A stretch of 64,000 nucleotides of DNA, from NCBI RefSeq assembly GCF_001661495.1, contig NZ_BDDT01000009.1:1-64000 (forward strand). Direction: 5' to 3'. The notes below the pieces were generated by a model that ran no database searches, was not told the DNA's origin, and saw only the letters and a program-made list of their open reading frames with translations. This stretch comes from Pseudoalteromonas prydzensis. GTDB lineage: Bacteria > Pseudomonadota > Gammaproteobacteria > Enterobacterales > Alteromonadaceae. The position numbers and the translations under genes were made by a program. Of this stretch, positions 41,875 through 50,847 are shown piece after piece (position 1 is the stretch's first letter; the number at the start of each line of letters is the position of its first letter).

Positions 41875-44523
41875 TTAGAAGCGGAAGTTAGCACCAAGAA
41901 CAAATCGGCGACCATTTTCATAAATTGATAGAACACGGTCTTTACTTGTATTGTACTCAACTACTTTTTCATTCGTTAAGTTAATACCTTCAAACACAAC
42001 TGAGATATTCTCTGTAACATTTACAGTTGTAGTGAAGTCTAATTGACCATAGTCATCATTCCATAGCTCTGCGCCTGAAGAATGCAGACCTTTGTACCAC
42101 TCAGTACGGTAGTTGTACATTGCACGAACTGAGAATAGGTCATCTTCATAAAATGCTGAAGCGTTTAACATATTTTCTGATGCGCCCATTACTAGACCAG
42201 AACCGGGTTTCATAACATCACGTTCGCCATCATTTTGTGCATCAGTATAAGTATAGTTCGCTGATACACCAAAACCACCACCTAGGTCATACTGCAATGT
42301 AGCTTCTAAACCTGTTGTTGTACCACCTGGGCCATTTTCAGGGCGGGTAACCGTAGCAGATATCCAAGAATCAGTTTGTTCGTCATAAAAGCTTTGACTA
42401 TATGTACCAGATGTTTGATAGCTCTCAATATCTTTATAGAACAGAGTAACTGCAAAAAGTGATGCATCATCAAAATAATATTCCCACGCAGCATCAAACT
42501 GATTAGCTAACTGTGGATCTAAGTTAGGATTACCCGCTTGCGCAGTTGGGTTATCTTCCCCTAAATCACCAGGTGCTGTAATTGGTGAGATATCAAAAAA
42601 GTTAGGACGAGCCATTGTTCTAGCTGCTGATAAACGAACAATTTGATCTTCAGCTAAATCATATGACAAATTAAAGTTAGGTAAAATTTCAGTATAACTA
42701 CGAGATTCTGTTACCCACTCAAGCGTTGAAGGTGCTAAACTCGGGTTTAACCCTGGATTATCAACAGTTAATAGACCAGATGAATCAGAAGAGAATAAGT
42801 AGCCTGAAGAATCTTGATCTGTTTTAGCAACACGAACACCTAAGTTACCACGGAAATCTTCACCAGAGAAATCCCCCTGAATGTAATATGAGGTCTTTTT
42901 CTCTTCAACTGCAAATATTTCACCAAGTACTTTGTGTACAGCGTATGATGCGTCTGGACCTAAGCCAAGCTCGAGCATTTTAGCGCTGTTATGCGTTAAT
43001 TGCTGCGTGATATCACCATTTACAACATCTGCACCTACTGAATCAGAACCAATAGCAAGATCACACTGAGCTAAAGTTGGACAATCAGTAGAAAGAATTT
43101 GACTCATGTAGTTAGCACTAACACCATCGTTTGCATAACCCCAGTGCCAGCTATAAGCTTCTCTATCTTGAGTACGTTTCTGATCACGATACTTAACACC
43201 CACTTTAATAGCGGTAAATGCGCCCATATCAACAGGAATATCAAAATCTACTTGGCCATAACTTTCTTCGTCTGTCGTTGGTTTATTACCACCCCAAATC
43301 CAACCGCCATTAAATTTAGAAGGATCAGTACCATCAACACCCGCATTAACAGTTGGTGTGCTTCCAGTTAAGTCAAAGTTATAATCACCTTGACCACCAT
43401 ACTCCCATGACGTTTCATTCAAAGTACCACCTTCAGCTTCGGTAGTACCTAACTCAACATTCATGCTGAAAGAATCAGTTGCAAAATCAATATCTAAATG
43501 AATTGAGCTTGTGTCTGTGCTTGAAATACGGTTGATGTGGTTCCAGCGAACATCAGTACCGCCACTACCATACACAGCATTATCACCTTCGTAACTTAAA
43601 GTAGAGTTAGATGCTGGGTTCATAAGTAGATAGTTTGAGTTCGTGTTATTCACATCCATATTTGAATCTAAGATGTTTAAAGTAGCGCTAAAGTCATCTG
43701 ATGGTGCAAATTGAATTGCTGTAAATAATGTTGTTCTTTCACGGTCTTGACGAAATACTGGTACACCCATAGTACGAGGTGTGTATGTACCATCATCTTG
43801 TGCATCCCAACCTAGCACTTCAAAGCCTTCACGACGAACTGTACGGTCTGATTTAGAGCCAGAAACTAAAATACCAAACTTTTCATCTTCATTTTTCCAT
43901 GAAAATAAACCTTCAATTAGTGGGTCATGTTTTTCAGATGTTTCTGAATATTGGCTTTGAAGGTTAATGTGAGTCGTACCTGAGTCTAAGTCTAGAGGTT
44001 TACGAGTATGAAGAATTACTGTACCACCAATTGAACCTTCGTCTAAACGCGCTTCTGGTGACTTATAAACTTCCAAGTTACTTACCAAAGAAGATGGTAG
44101 CATAGTGAAGTTAAAGCTACGTGATGGATTATCAAGAATAAACCAATCAGCAGTACCTACGTTTTGACCATTAAGTAAAGTACGGTTTTTAGTAGGATCA
44201 GAACCACGAACGGTGATCTTCTCACCTTCACCAAACTCTCTGCTTACACCAACACCTGTAATACGTGAAAGTGATTCAGCAACGTTTTTATCTGGAAATT
44301 TACCAATATCTTCAGCAGTAATAGAATCAACAACCGCATTCGCAAAACGTTTGTTATTAATATCAGCTTTCGTTGAAGCGCGAATACCACGTACTTCAAT
44401 TACTTCAACGTCTTCTTGAACTTTTGTTTCTTCAGCTGCGAATGCAGCACCAGTGAATCCGGCACTCATTACAAGACCGATATTTACTGCTAATAAGCTT
44501 TTTTTAAAATTTTTAGCTAACAC
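41875..44523 (-). CDS. TonB-dependent receptor, probable glucose-responsive sugar receptor
   Basis: A GTG start with AGGGG upstream gives 882 residues. There is a signal peptide (cleavage near AAFA), a TonB-box-like VEVIEVRGIRAS and a plug with SITAEDIGKFPDKNVAESLSRITGVGVSREFGEGEKITVRG; the barrel ends VLGANFRF. It is of the same plug subfamily as the maltodextrin receptor at 16430-19216 (AEDIGKxPD). A TGACAGCGTTGTCA operator 57 bp before the start ties it to the glucose regulon of the LacI regulator at 49748. A transported sugar is likely; which one is unknown. Confidence 0.88.
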   Translation of the reverse strand: MLAKNFKKSLLAVNIGLVMSAGFTGAAFAAEETKVQEDVEVIEVRGIRASTKADINNKRFANAVVDSITAEDIGKFPDKNVAESLSRITGVGVSREFGEGEKITVRGSDPTKNRTLLNGQNVGTADWFILDNPSRSFNFTMLPSSLVSNLEVYKSPEARLDEGSIGGTVILHTRKPLDLDSGTTHINLQSQYSETSEKHDPLIEGLFSWKNEDEKFGILVSGSKSDRTVRREGFEVLGWDAQDDGTYTPRTMGVPVFRQDRERTTLFTAIQFAPSDDFSATLNILDSNMDVNNTNSNYLLMNPASNSTLSYEGDNAVYGSGGTDVRWNHINRISSTDTSSIHLDIDFATDSFSMNVELGTTEAEGGTLNETSWEYGGQGDYNFDLTGSTPTVNAGVDGTDPSKFNGGWIWGGNKPTTDEESYGQVDFDIPVDMGAFTAIKVGVKYRDQKRTQDREAYSWHWGYANDGVSANYMSQILSTDCPTLAQCDLAIGSDSVGADVVNGDITQQLTHNSAKMLELGLGPDASYAVHKVLGEIFAVEEKKTSYYIQGDFSGEDFRGNLGVRVAKTDQDSSGYLFSSDSSGLLTVDNPGLNPSLAPSTLEWVTESRSYTEILPNFNLSYDLAEDQIVRLSAARTMARPNFFDISPITAPGDLGEDNPTAQAGNPNLDPQLANQFDAAWEYYFDDASLFAVTLFYKDIESYQTSGTYSQSFYDEQTDSWISATVTRPENGPGGTTTGLEATLQYDLGGGFGVSANYTYTDAQNDGERDVMKPGSGLVMGASENMLNASAFYEDDLFSVRAMYNYRTEWYKGLHSSGAELWNDDYGQLDFTTTVNVTENISVVFEGINLTNEKVVEYNTSKDRVLSIYENGRRFVLGANFRF

Positions 44524-44579
44524 AGGATTCCCCTTGAATCATTTTGTTGGTTTTATTTATCACTTCTGCCCAGTGATGA

Positions 44580-44593
44580 TGACAGCGTTGTCA
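44580..44593. promoter_or_regulatory. GluR-like operator A (TBDR promoter)
   Basis: TGACAGCGTTGTCA is a 14-bp palindrome (one R/Y pair differs) with a CpG centre, of LacI type. It lies 57 bp before the TBDR GTG start. Three relatives occur at 44997, 49509 and 61834. The adjacent-gene LacI regulator at 49748 is the natural binding partner. Confidence 0.75.
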
Positions 44594-44825
44594 TCTAGTA
44601 ACAAACCATACACTCTAAATTACAATTGTGCTACATCTTTTTAGCTATATTGTGTAAAAAAATAGCTGAAAAAACACTAAGCAATTGAAAGTAAATACAT
44701 TAAAAATAATGAACTTTATGAATTGTTACATCTTAACGGCGTGAATATAACATGAATAAGTCTGAAAAGAGAAAATCAAATACCCTATTTAGGTAAACTT
44801 TATGGTTTTTAGTGTGGCTAGGTGT

Positions 44826-44861
44826 AAAAAAAACGTTCCACTTCATTATCTAAAGTGGAAC
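44826..44861 (-). terminator. Orphan minus-strand Rho-independent terminator
   Basis: On the minus strand GTTCCACTT (44861-44853) pairs with AAGTGGAAC (44843-44835), a perfect 9-bp stem, followed after one G by an eight-base U-run (44833-44826). No gene ends here: the pgl transcript already has its own terminator at 45215-45241. Confidence 0.85.
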
Positions 44862-45011
44862 CAAACTCGTTAACTGACGATGACACTACTACGCTTGCGG
44901 GAATTACAAGCGCATCACTTAAAACTGCTTGCACAAGATAAATTAGGGCAAATAATTTATCTAAGGGGAACTGATATAAATAGTTATCAATACCAATGAC
45001 AGCGCTGTCAT
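44834..45011 (-). ncRNA. Candidate sugar-responsive small RNA (about 170 nt)
   Basis: The minus strand shows a promoter with -35 TAGACA, a 17-bp spacer and a perfect -10 TATAAT (45018-45023). Immediately downstream is operator TGACAGCGCTGTCA (44997-45010), overlapping the expected start point. About 170 nt later lies a strong terminator (44826-44861). Inside is a second hairpin (CGCTTG/CAAGCG, 44912-44907 with 44897-44892). No frame in the transcript has both a start codon with ribosome-binding site and a family resemblance; a 23-codon frame starts ahead of the transcript. The combination is that of a repressor-controlled small RNA. The alternative, a truncated gene leader, cannot be excluded. 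Confidence 0.4.
44997..45010. promoter_or_regulatory. GluR-like operator B (intergenic, no gene downstream)
   Basis: TGACAGCGCTGTCA is the only perfectly symmetric copy among the four. It directly follows a minus-strand TATAAT, so a bound repressor would cover the transcription start. Confidence 0.75.
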
Positions 45012-45214
45012 TTTTAAATTATAAAGAGCCATGCTACTTATGTCTACCTTTATTTCATGTGTATTCTATTTATCGTGACTAACTATCGAGTAAGTCTATG
45101 ATGACAAGCTCTAGATGCTTAAATATTTAAGTCGATTGATATATTGCTGCCGTTTTTCACATAAACAAACGTATGCAACTTATGCTATGGAATTAGACTA
45201 TTTTGACGCAATCA

Positions 45215-45241
45215 AAAATGCAGGCTTATAGCCTGCATTTT
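45215..45241 (-). terminator. Terminator of the zwf-pgl transcript
   Basis: AAAATGCAGGC (45215-45225) and GCCTGCATTTT (45231-45241) form a perfect 11-bp stem with five-base loop, 22 bp behind the pgl stop. Confidence 0.9.
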
Positions 45242-45263
45242 GCTGTTTTGAGCAATTAAATAA

Positions 45264-45974
45264 TTAAGGTGCCCAATACACTTCAATATTTATTGTTGGG
45301 TGATTTAAAACAGCACGTAGTGGCATATCATTGATATCACCACCGGCTTTTGCCGCTTTATAAACAGCGAGTTTTTCGTCTCCACTGATCAACAATTTTA
45401 CAACTTTAGATTGCGCGATTGCAGCTAAGGTTAAAGTCATACGCTCTGTGATACTACCTGTTACATCGCTTTCAATCGCATTAATTGCACACACTAAATC
45501 TGAAGTTGTTAATCCAAACTCAAGACCATTTGCGTGAGGAAATAATGAAGCAGTATGGCCATCAGGCCCCATGCCTAAAATAGTCACATCAAATGGGCGC
45601 TTTAATTGTTGAAAAGCGGCTTCACATTCTGCACTACCCTGCTCGGCCGTTGCTGCACTATTTTTCATGGTTATGAAGTTCGCAGCTGCACCATGATTTT
45701 GTAGTAATGTGCTTTTAATAAACGCTTCATTGCTTTTTTCATGTTCAGCATCAACCCAACGTTCGTCAACCATTGCAACATCGATTTTAGCCCAATCTAA
45801 TGCGAGGTTAGACAAATGTTTATAAGCTGGCGCTGGCGATGAACCGCCAGATACCATAAGTACAGCACGTCCATCAGCCTCAATGCCGCTGACTAAACTT
45901 TGTTCAAGCGTTGCTGATAACTCTGCGGTTAATGCATCTTTTGAATCAAAAAACTTCTCTACGATGGTTGCCAT
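45264..45974 (-). CDS. pgl: 6-phosphogluconolactonase
   Basis: The 236-residue protein is a DevB-type lactonase: LMVSGGSSPAPAYKHL, VAMVDERWVDAEHEKSNEAFI, and the GMGPDGHTASLFPHA motif with catalytic Asp and His. It hydrolyses 6-phosphoglucono-1,5-lactone to 6-phosphogluconate. It lies two bases after the zwf stop, in an operon with it. In this lineage the product feeds the Entner-Doudoroff route, whose edd and eda genes are not in the window. Confidence 0.95.
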   Translation of the reverse strand: MATIVEKFFDSKDALTAELSATLEQSLVSGIEADGRAVLMVSGGSSPAPAYKHLSNLALDWAKIDVAMVDERWVDAEHEKSNEAFIKSTLLQNHGAAANFITMKNSAATAEQGSAECEAAFQQLKRPFDVTILGMGPDGHTASLFPHANGLEFGLTTSDLVCAINAIESDVTGSITERMTLTLAAIAQSKVVKLLISGDEKLAVYKAAKAGGDINDMPLRAVLNHPTINIEVYWAP

Positions 45975-45976
45975 TG

Positions 45977-47449
45977 TTATGCCTTATCGCCAGTGTTAAA
46001 CCAAACATGATTGTTTTCAGCTAACAATTCGTCAGCATCATCAGGCCCCCAGCTACCAGCACGGTATAAAGCCGGCTTACCTTTTTCTTGCCAACGTTCA
46101 ATAATCGGGTCAATCCATTTCCATGCTTGACGTACTTCATCACGGTGAATAAACAATGATGGATTATTTGCCGCTGCATCAAGCATTAAACGCTTATACG
46201 CGTCTGAGTGAAAACCATTACTATAAGCTTGTGAAAGCTCAATATTCATTGTCACTGGCTCTAACTGCATCTCAAGATTATCTAGGCGTTTAGACATTAA
46301 AGTTAATTGAATTGTCTCTTCTGGTTGCAGACGAATAACTAAGCGATTTGGTTCAATTTTACCAACGTTATCATCGTAGACGTTGTGAGATACTTTTTTG
46401 TATTCAACCACAATTTCAGCACAACGTTTAGCCATGCGTTTACCTGTGCGCAGGTAAAATGGCACACCCGCCCAACGCCAGTTATCAATATGCGCACGAA
46501 TAGCTACAAAGGTTTCAGTTTTACTCGAACCTTCATTTAACTCTTCTAAATAACCAGGTACTATTTTACCCGCTAAATCGCCAGGGACATATTGACCGCG
46601 AATGATATTTTCATCTACATCTGTTGCAACCAGCGGACGTAATGATTCTAATACTTTTAACTTTTCAGTGCGTATGCTGTTTGCATTAAGCTTATTTGGC
46701 GATTCCATCGCTACTAAGCATAATAATTGCAATAAATGGTTTTGCACCATGTCACGTAAAGCACCGGCTTTATCGTAAAAACCAGCACGGCTTTCAAGGC
46801 CAACGGTTTCCGATAAGCTAATTTGGATATTATCAATTGATTTAGCATCCCACATATTTTCAAATAATGAGTTTGAAAAACGTAGTGCCATTAAGTTTTG
46901 TACCGTCTCTTTACCTAAGTAGTGGTCGATACGGAAAATTTGCTCTTCGGTGAAAAACTCGGCAATTTTTGCGTTGATCTCTTCAGCCGAACTACCACAA
47001 TAGCCAATGGGTTTTTCTACAACTACGCGAGATGTCGGGGTGATCAAACCTTTGCTTGAAAGTATTTCACAGCAGCTACCATACACAGCAGGTGGCAGTG
47101 ATAAATAAAACACGCGCGATTTATCTGTATCGTGCTCATCAAGGATAGTTTTTAATTTATCCCAATCATCATCAGCTTCGGTAACGTTAGTGACTACTGG
47201 TACTAAACACGCTGAAAATGCTTTCCAATCTTTAGCGTTAAACTCACCTTTACTTAAAAACTCTTTTAATGCTTGGTGAGCTGTTTCTACGTATTCCGCA
47301 CGTTTACTTTCTTCACGAACCGTCGGTAAAATACGTGAACCTTGTGGAAGGTTGCCTTCTTGATATGCGCGATACATTGCAGGTAATAATTTGCGTAATG
47401 CAAGATCACCACCGCCCCCAAAAATTACAATATCAAAAGGATTTAGCAT
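45977..47449 (-). CDS. zwf: Glucose-6-phosphate 1-dehydrogenase
   Basis: The 490-residue enzyme has the NADP-binding IFGGGGDLALRKLLPA (Ala-Leu in place of the usual SGDLAxRKL) and the active-site RIDHYLGKETVQNL near residue 177. It also has the substrate strand YLRTGKRMAKR. It oxidises glucose 6-phosphate to the lactone and is the entry to Entner-Doudoroff and pentose phosphate routes. It is transcribed with pgl. The 302-bp upstream gap contains a long imperfect hairpin, discussed separately. Confidence 0.96.
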   Translation of the reverse strand: MLNPFDIVIFGGGGDLALRKLLPAMYRAYQEGNLPQGSRILPTVREESKRAEYVETAHQALKEFLSKGEFNAKDWKAFSACLVPVVTNVTEADDDWDKLKTILDEHDTDKSRVFYLSLPPAVYGSCCEILSSKGLITPTSRVVVEKPIGYCGSSAEEINAKIAEFFTEEQIFRIDHYLGKETVQNLMALRFSNSLFENMWDAKSIDNIQISLSETVGLESRAGFYDKAGALRDMVQNHLLQLLCLVAMESPNKLNANSIRTEKLKVLESLRPLVATDVDENIIRGQYVPGDLAGKIVPGYLEELNEGSSKTETFVAIRAHIDNWRWAGVPFYLRTGKRMAKRCAEIVVEYKKVSHNVYDDNVGKIEPNRLVIRLQPEETIQLTLMSKRLDNLEMQLEPVTMNIELSQAYSNGFHSDAYKRLMLDAAANNPSLFIHRDEVRQAWKWIDPIIERWQEKGKPALYRAGSWGPDDADELLAENNHVWFNTGDKA

Positions 47450-47751
47450 AATTTACTCTCTACGTTTGCTATGCCCGGTTGTCGACTATCTGCTATTGAT
47501 AGTACAGGCATACATTCTTATTGTTTAGATGATGTCAGCTTTTTGGCATCGTGATCGAGAAAAAGCCTGTTGAATTCGCTTGTTTTTATTGCTGAATATT
47601 GATCCAGCTGTACTCATATTAAACTGGTAATTAAATGAGTCTTAGGGGCTCTGTATATCCTCTCACAAATATACAGGCCCTAAGAACTCCAGCGCTACCC
47701 GTTCAAAGGTATTTGGTTGCACAGCACACTTGATTGTACTGTGCGAATTTT
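47450..47751. other. pgi-zwf intergenic region with long imperfect hairpin
   Basis: No gene is visible. CTTAGGGGCTCTGTATAT (about 47641-47658) and ATATACAGGCCCTAAG (about 47669-47684) form an 18-bp imperfect stem with ten-base loop. No U-run follows on either strand, so it is not an ordinary terminator. GGTAATTAAATGAGT at 47626-47640 partly resembles the HexR box (TGTAATTAAATTACA, 11 of 15), but only one half is convincing. Confidence 0.4.
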
Positions 47752-49398
47752 TTACTGTCCGCGACGTTGTTTATAATAGCTCATTAAGCCATTTGTCGAG
47801 CTATCATGTGGATGAGTTATACTGTCATCCAATAACTCAGCTTCAATTTTTGACGCTAAGCCTTTACCAAGTTCTACACCCCATTGATCAAATGAACAGA
47901 TCTCTAAGATGATACCTTGGCAGAAAATTTTATGTTCATACAAGGCAATTAACCGACCCACTGTTTTTGCATCAACTGTATCTAACAGCATTGATGTCGT
48001 TGGACGATTACCCTGATGAATTTTATGGTTCAACAATTCTGCAATTTCAGCTTCAGATTTACCTTTAGCGGTCAAATCAGCACGTACTTGCTCGGCATCA
48101 ACCCCCATCATCATTGCTTCAGTTTGTGCAAAGAAGTTTGATAATAAAATATCATGATGCTCACCAACATTAACTTGCGGTTTAATTGACGCAATAAAAT
48201 CAGCTGGTACAACAACGTTACCTTGATGTAAACACTGATAAAAAGCATGTTGACCGTTAATACCTGTCATACCCCAGATAATTGGCACTGTGGTATATGG
48301 CACAGTATTACCCGCAAAGTTTACATGCTTACCATTACTTTCCATTTCACCTTGCTGCAAATAGGCAGGCAACATATGTAATGCTTGATCATAAGGTAAG
48401 ATTGCTTGTGAATCGAAACCTAAAAAGCTGGTATTCCACACACTTAGCAACGCCATCAACAGTGGAATATTCTGTTGATATTCAGCAGTTTTAAAGTGTT
48501 CATCAACTTCAAATGCACCTTCAAGGATAGCCTCAAACGCTTCAAAGCCTAAGTACAATGCAATTGGTAATCCTATCGCACTCCATAATGAAAAGCGACC
48601 GCCTACCCAATCCCACATTGTGAATACGTTTTCATCTGCAATACCAAACGCTGCTGTTTTTTCTAAATTAGTACTCACTGCAACAAAGTGTTTCGCAATC
48701 GCTTGGTTGTCATTGGCTGACTCTAAAAACCATGCAACAGCCGTTTTCGCATTAGTCATGGTTTCAGATGTAGTAAACGTTTTTGATGAAATCACAAACA
48801 AGGTCGTTTCTGGGTCAATGTCTTTTAATACTGACGCAATCTGTACACCATCTACATTTGATACGTAATGCACGTTAAGAGTATCGTCTGCGAAGCTTTT
48901 TAGTGCTTCCGTGGCCATTTGCGGACCTAAGTTCGAGCCACCAACACCAATGCTCACCACATCTTTAACTGTTTTACCGGTATAACCTAACCATTGCCCG
49001 CTACGTACTTTTTCAACGAACAATTTAATCTTTTGCAATTCAGCATTTACCACAGAACTGACATTTTCATCATCAACAACCAATGATGATTCACTACGAT
49101 TGCGCAACGCAGTATGAAGAACCGCTCTATCTTCAGTAATATTGATTTTTTCGCCGCTGAACATTTTGTCACGCCAAGTGGCGATATCGCACTCTTGCGC
49201 TAAAGAAATCAACTGCGTGATTACACTGTTATCGATCAATTGTTTTGAATAATCAAATAAAACACCAGGGATTTGAGTTGAAAATTGCTCGAATCGCGTG
49301 CTGTCATTGGCAAATAAATCTTTAAGATGAATTTCCTTCATCTTATTTGCACTTGTTTGTAATGCTTGCCAACTAGCTAACTGTGAACGACAACTCAT
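47752..49398 (-). CDS. pgi: Glucose-6-phosphate isomerase
   Basis: The 548-residue enzyme has the PGI signature regions: VVSIGVGGSNLGPQMATEAL, the FVISSKTFTTSETMTNA sugar-phosphate loop, DWVGGRFSLWSAIGLPIAL and a C-terminal SFDQWGVELGKGLASKI. It interconverts glucose 6-phosphate and fructose 6-phosphate. It is transcribed divergently from the LacI regulator gene with operator C 110 bp before its start, so it appears to be part of the regulated glucose group. Confidence 0.96.
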   Translation of the reverse strand: MSCRSQLASWQALQTSANKMKEIHLKDLFANDSTRFEQFSTQIPGVLFDYSKQLIDNSVITQLISLAQECDIATWRDKMFSGEKINITEDRAVLHTALRNRSESSLVVDDENVSSVVNAELQKIKLFVEKVRSGQWLGYTGKTVKDVVSIGVGGSNLGPQMATEALKSFADDTLNVHYVSNVDGVQIASVLKDIDPETTLFVISSKTFTTSETMTNAKTAVAWFLESANDNQAIAKHFVAVSTNLEKTAAFGIADENVFTMWDWVGGRFSLWSAIGLPIALYLGFEAFEAILEGAFEVDEHFKTAEYQQNIPLLMALLSVWNTSFLGFDSQAILPYDQALHMLPAYLQQGEMESNGKHVNFAGNTVPYTTVPIIWGMTGINGQHAFYQCLHQGNVVVPADFIASIKPQVNVGEHHDILLSNFFAQTEAMMMGVDAEQVRADLTAKGKSEAEIAELLNHKIHQGNRPTTSMLLDTVDAKTVGRLIALYEHKIFCQGIILEICSFDQWGVELGKGLASKIEAELLDDSITHPHDSSTNGLMSYYKQRRGQ

Positions 49399-49747
49399 TT
49401 TTTAACATCCCCTTAAACTTGCAACAAACTGATTTATAACTATCTTTATATAAAAAAAGTAAACTGATAGCGTATTAACCTACAAACGAAGTTAACGATA
49501 AGTTAAAATGACAACGCTGTCAACAAGCTACTTTTATATTTTAATATCGAGATAATAACGCACTTTTACTCATTTGACACCGGTATCATAAAAATTTTCT
49601 CAATTATTTTACTGCTAATTTAATGGAACATTAGATACACTAACTGGTCTTGATGAAGAATTAATGAATAGTACTTTGCTAAGTCTACTCTGGAGGACTC
49701 ATCACAGGCACAAGACAACACTAAAACTATAACCTAAAAGTAACTCT
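49399..49747. promoter_or_regulatory. Divergent control region pgi / LacI regulator
   Basis: These 349 bp contain operator C (49509-49522) and no gene. The operator lies nearer the pgi side; the regulator's own promoter is AT-rich and not obvious. A single shared site would allow both pgi repression and autoregulation. Confidence 0.55.
49509..49522. promoter_or_regulatory. GluR-like operator C
   Basis: TGACAACGCTGTCA is identical to copy D at 61834 and one R/Y step from copies A and B. It sits between pgi and the LacI regulator gene. Confidence 0.78.
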
Positions 49748-50776
49748 ATGAAAGTAACTATAAATGATGTAGCGAAACTCGCAGGAGTTTCAATGAAAAC
49801 AGTTTCTCGGGTGATTAATAAAGAACCCTCTGTTCGTAAAAAAACTTACGATATAGTCATGGAAGCTGTCAATGAATTGAATTATCAACCTAACCTTGCG
49901 GCGCGTAATCTAGCCGGTACATCATCATTTACTGTCGGTTTAGTTTATGACAACCCCAATGCGTATTATGTGATTGATATGCAAAATGGTGTGTTATCTC
50001 GCTGTAAAGACGAAGGCTATGAATTGGTGATCCATCCATGTACATACACTGATGCAAACATGGAAGCAGATTTTATCACTATGATAAAGCGCTCACGTCT
50101 AGCCGGACTTGTGCTTACTCCGCCGTTATCAGAGCAAAGCAGCATCACTAATTTGTTGGATGAATTAAACATTCACTACGTGCGAGTGCTCTCAGGACGA
50201 CCAACTGATGATGATCAAGATACCTGTATTTATGTAAACGATTATAAAGCGGCGTACGAGATCACCACTCACTTATTAACACATGGCCATGAAAATATAG
50301 GTTTTATTTGTGGTGATAAAGAGCATAAATCAACATCAGAGCGTCTGGAAGGATATAAAGCAGCACTGGCAGATCATAATACTCAATTTAACAATGAGTT
50401 TGTTTATGATGGTAAATACTCTTTTGAGTCAGGTGTTGAAGGCGCAAAAGCGTTATTAGCCGATAATAACAAACTGGCGATCACAGCAATTTTAGGTGGT
50501 AACGATGAAATGGCCGCAGGCGCTTTATTTGCGTCACGCTTAATGGGTATTGCTATTCCTGAGCAATTATCCATTACCGGCTTTGAGGATTCGCCCTTCT
50601 CTCGTCAAACGTGGCCAAAACTAACTACTGCCCACCAAGCCAACGATGTTATTTCTCAACATGCGGCACGATTATTATTTACCAAAACTCGCGGGGCGCG
50701 AAATCAAGATAAAGACATCATTACCTCGTTTACACCCTCAATCGTTATCCGTGAAAGTTCAGGCCCCAAACAGTAA
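49748..50776 (+). CDS. LacI-family transcriptional regulator of glucose genes
   Basis: The 342-residue protein has a LacI helix-turn-helix (TINDVAKLAGVSMKTVSRVINKEPSVRKKT), the hinge helix LNYQPNLAARNLAG and a periplasmic-binding-protein-like effector domain (SFTVGLVYDNPNAYYV, GGNDEMAAGAL, LSITGFEDSPFS). The gene stands divergent to pgi, and operators of one type mark pgi, the nearby TBDR gene and an intergenic promoter. This matches the GluR-type regulator described for glucose utilisation in Alteromonadales, though the name is from memory. The effector is probably a hexose or hexose phosphate. A bidirectional terminator follows. Confidence 0.88.
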   Translation: MKVTINDVAKLAGVSMKTVSRVINKEPSVRKKTYDIVMEAVNELNYQPNLAARNLAGTSSFTVGLVYDNPNAYYVIDMQNGVLSRCKDEGYELVIHPCTYTDANMEADFITMIKRSRLAGLVLTPPLSEQSSITNLLDELNIHYVRVLSGRPTDDDQDTCIYVNDYKAAYEITTHLLTHGHENIGFICGDKEHKSTSERLEGYKAALADHNTQFNNEFVYDGKYSFESGVEGAKALLADNNKLAITAILGGNDEMAAGALFASRLMGIAIPEQLSITGFEDSPFSRQTWPKLTTAHQANDVISQHAARLLFTKTRGARNQDKDIITSFTPSIVIRESSGPKQ

Positions 50777-50796
50777 CCTTACAATACGATTGAAAA

Positions 50797-50826
50797 CAAT
50801 AAAGGCGCTTACAAGCGCCTTTATTG
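50797..50826. terminator. Bidirectional terminator after the LacI regulator gene
   Basis: CAATAAAGGCGCTT (50797-50810) and AAGCGCCTTTATTG (50813-50826) form a perfect 14-bp stem with only two loop bases. It separates the convergent regulator and fusion genes. Confidence 0.88.
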
Positions 50827-50847
50827 TGTCTTACCTTTAAGTCCGAA

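Noticed and set aside
44880-44999. 40-codon plus-strand frame starting MTLLRLRELQ
   Set aside because: No ribosome-binding site, no promoter, and it is antisense to the candidate small RNA; composition is not convincing.
44956-45030. 23-codon minus-strand frame MALYNLKMTALSL with a hydrophobic stretch
   Set aside because: Its start codon lies at or before the -10 element, upstream of the predicted transcript start, so it would not be translated from that promoter.
47626-47640. HexR box upstream of zwf
   Set aside because: Only 11 of 15 positions match and the right half fails, so it is not listed as a site.
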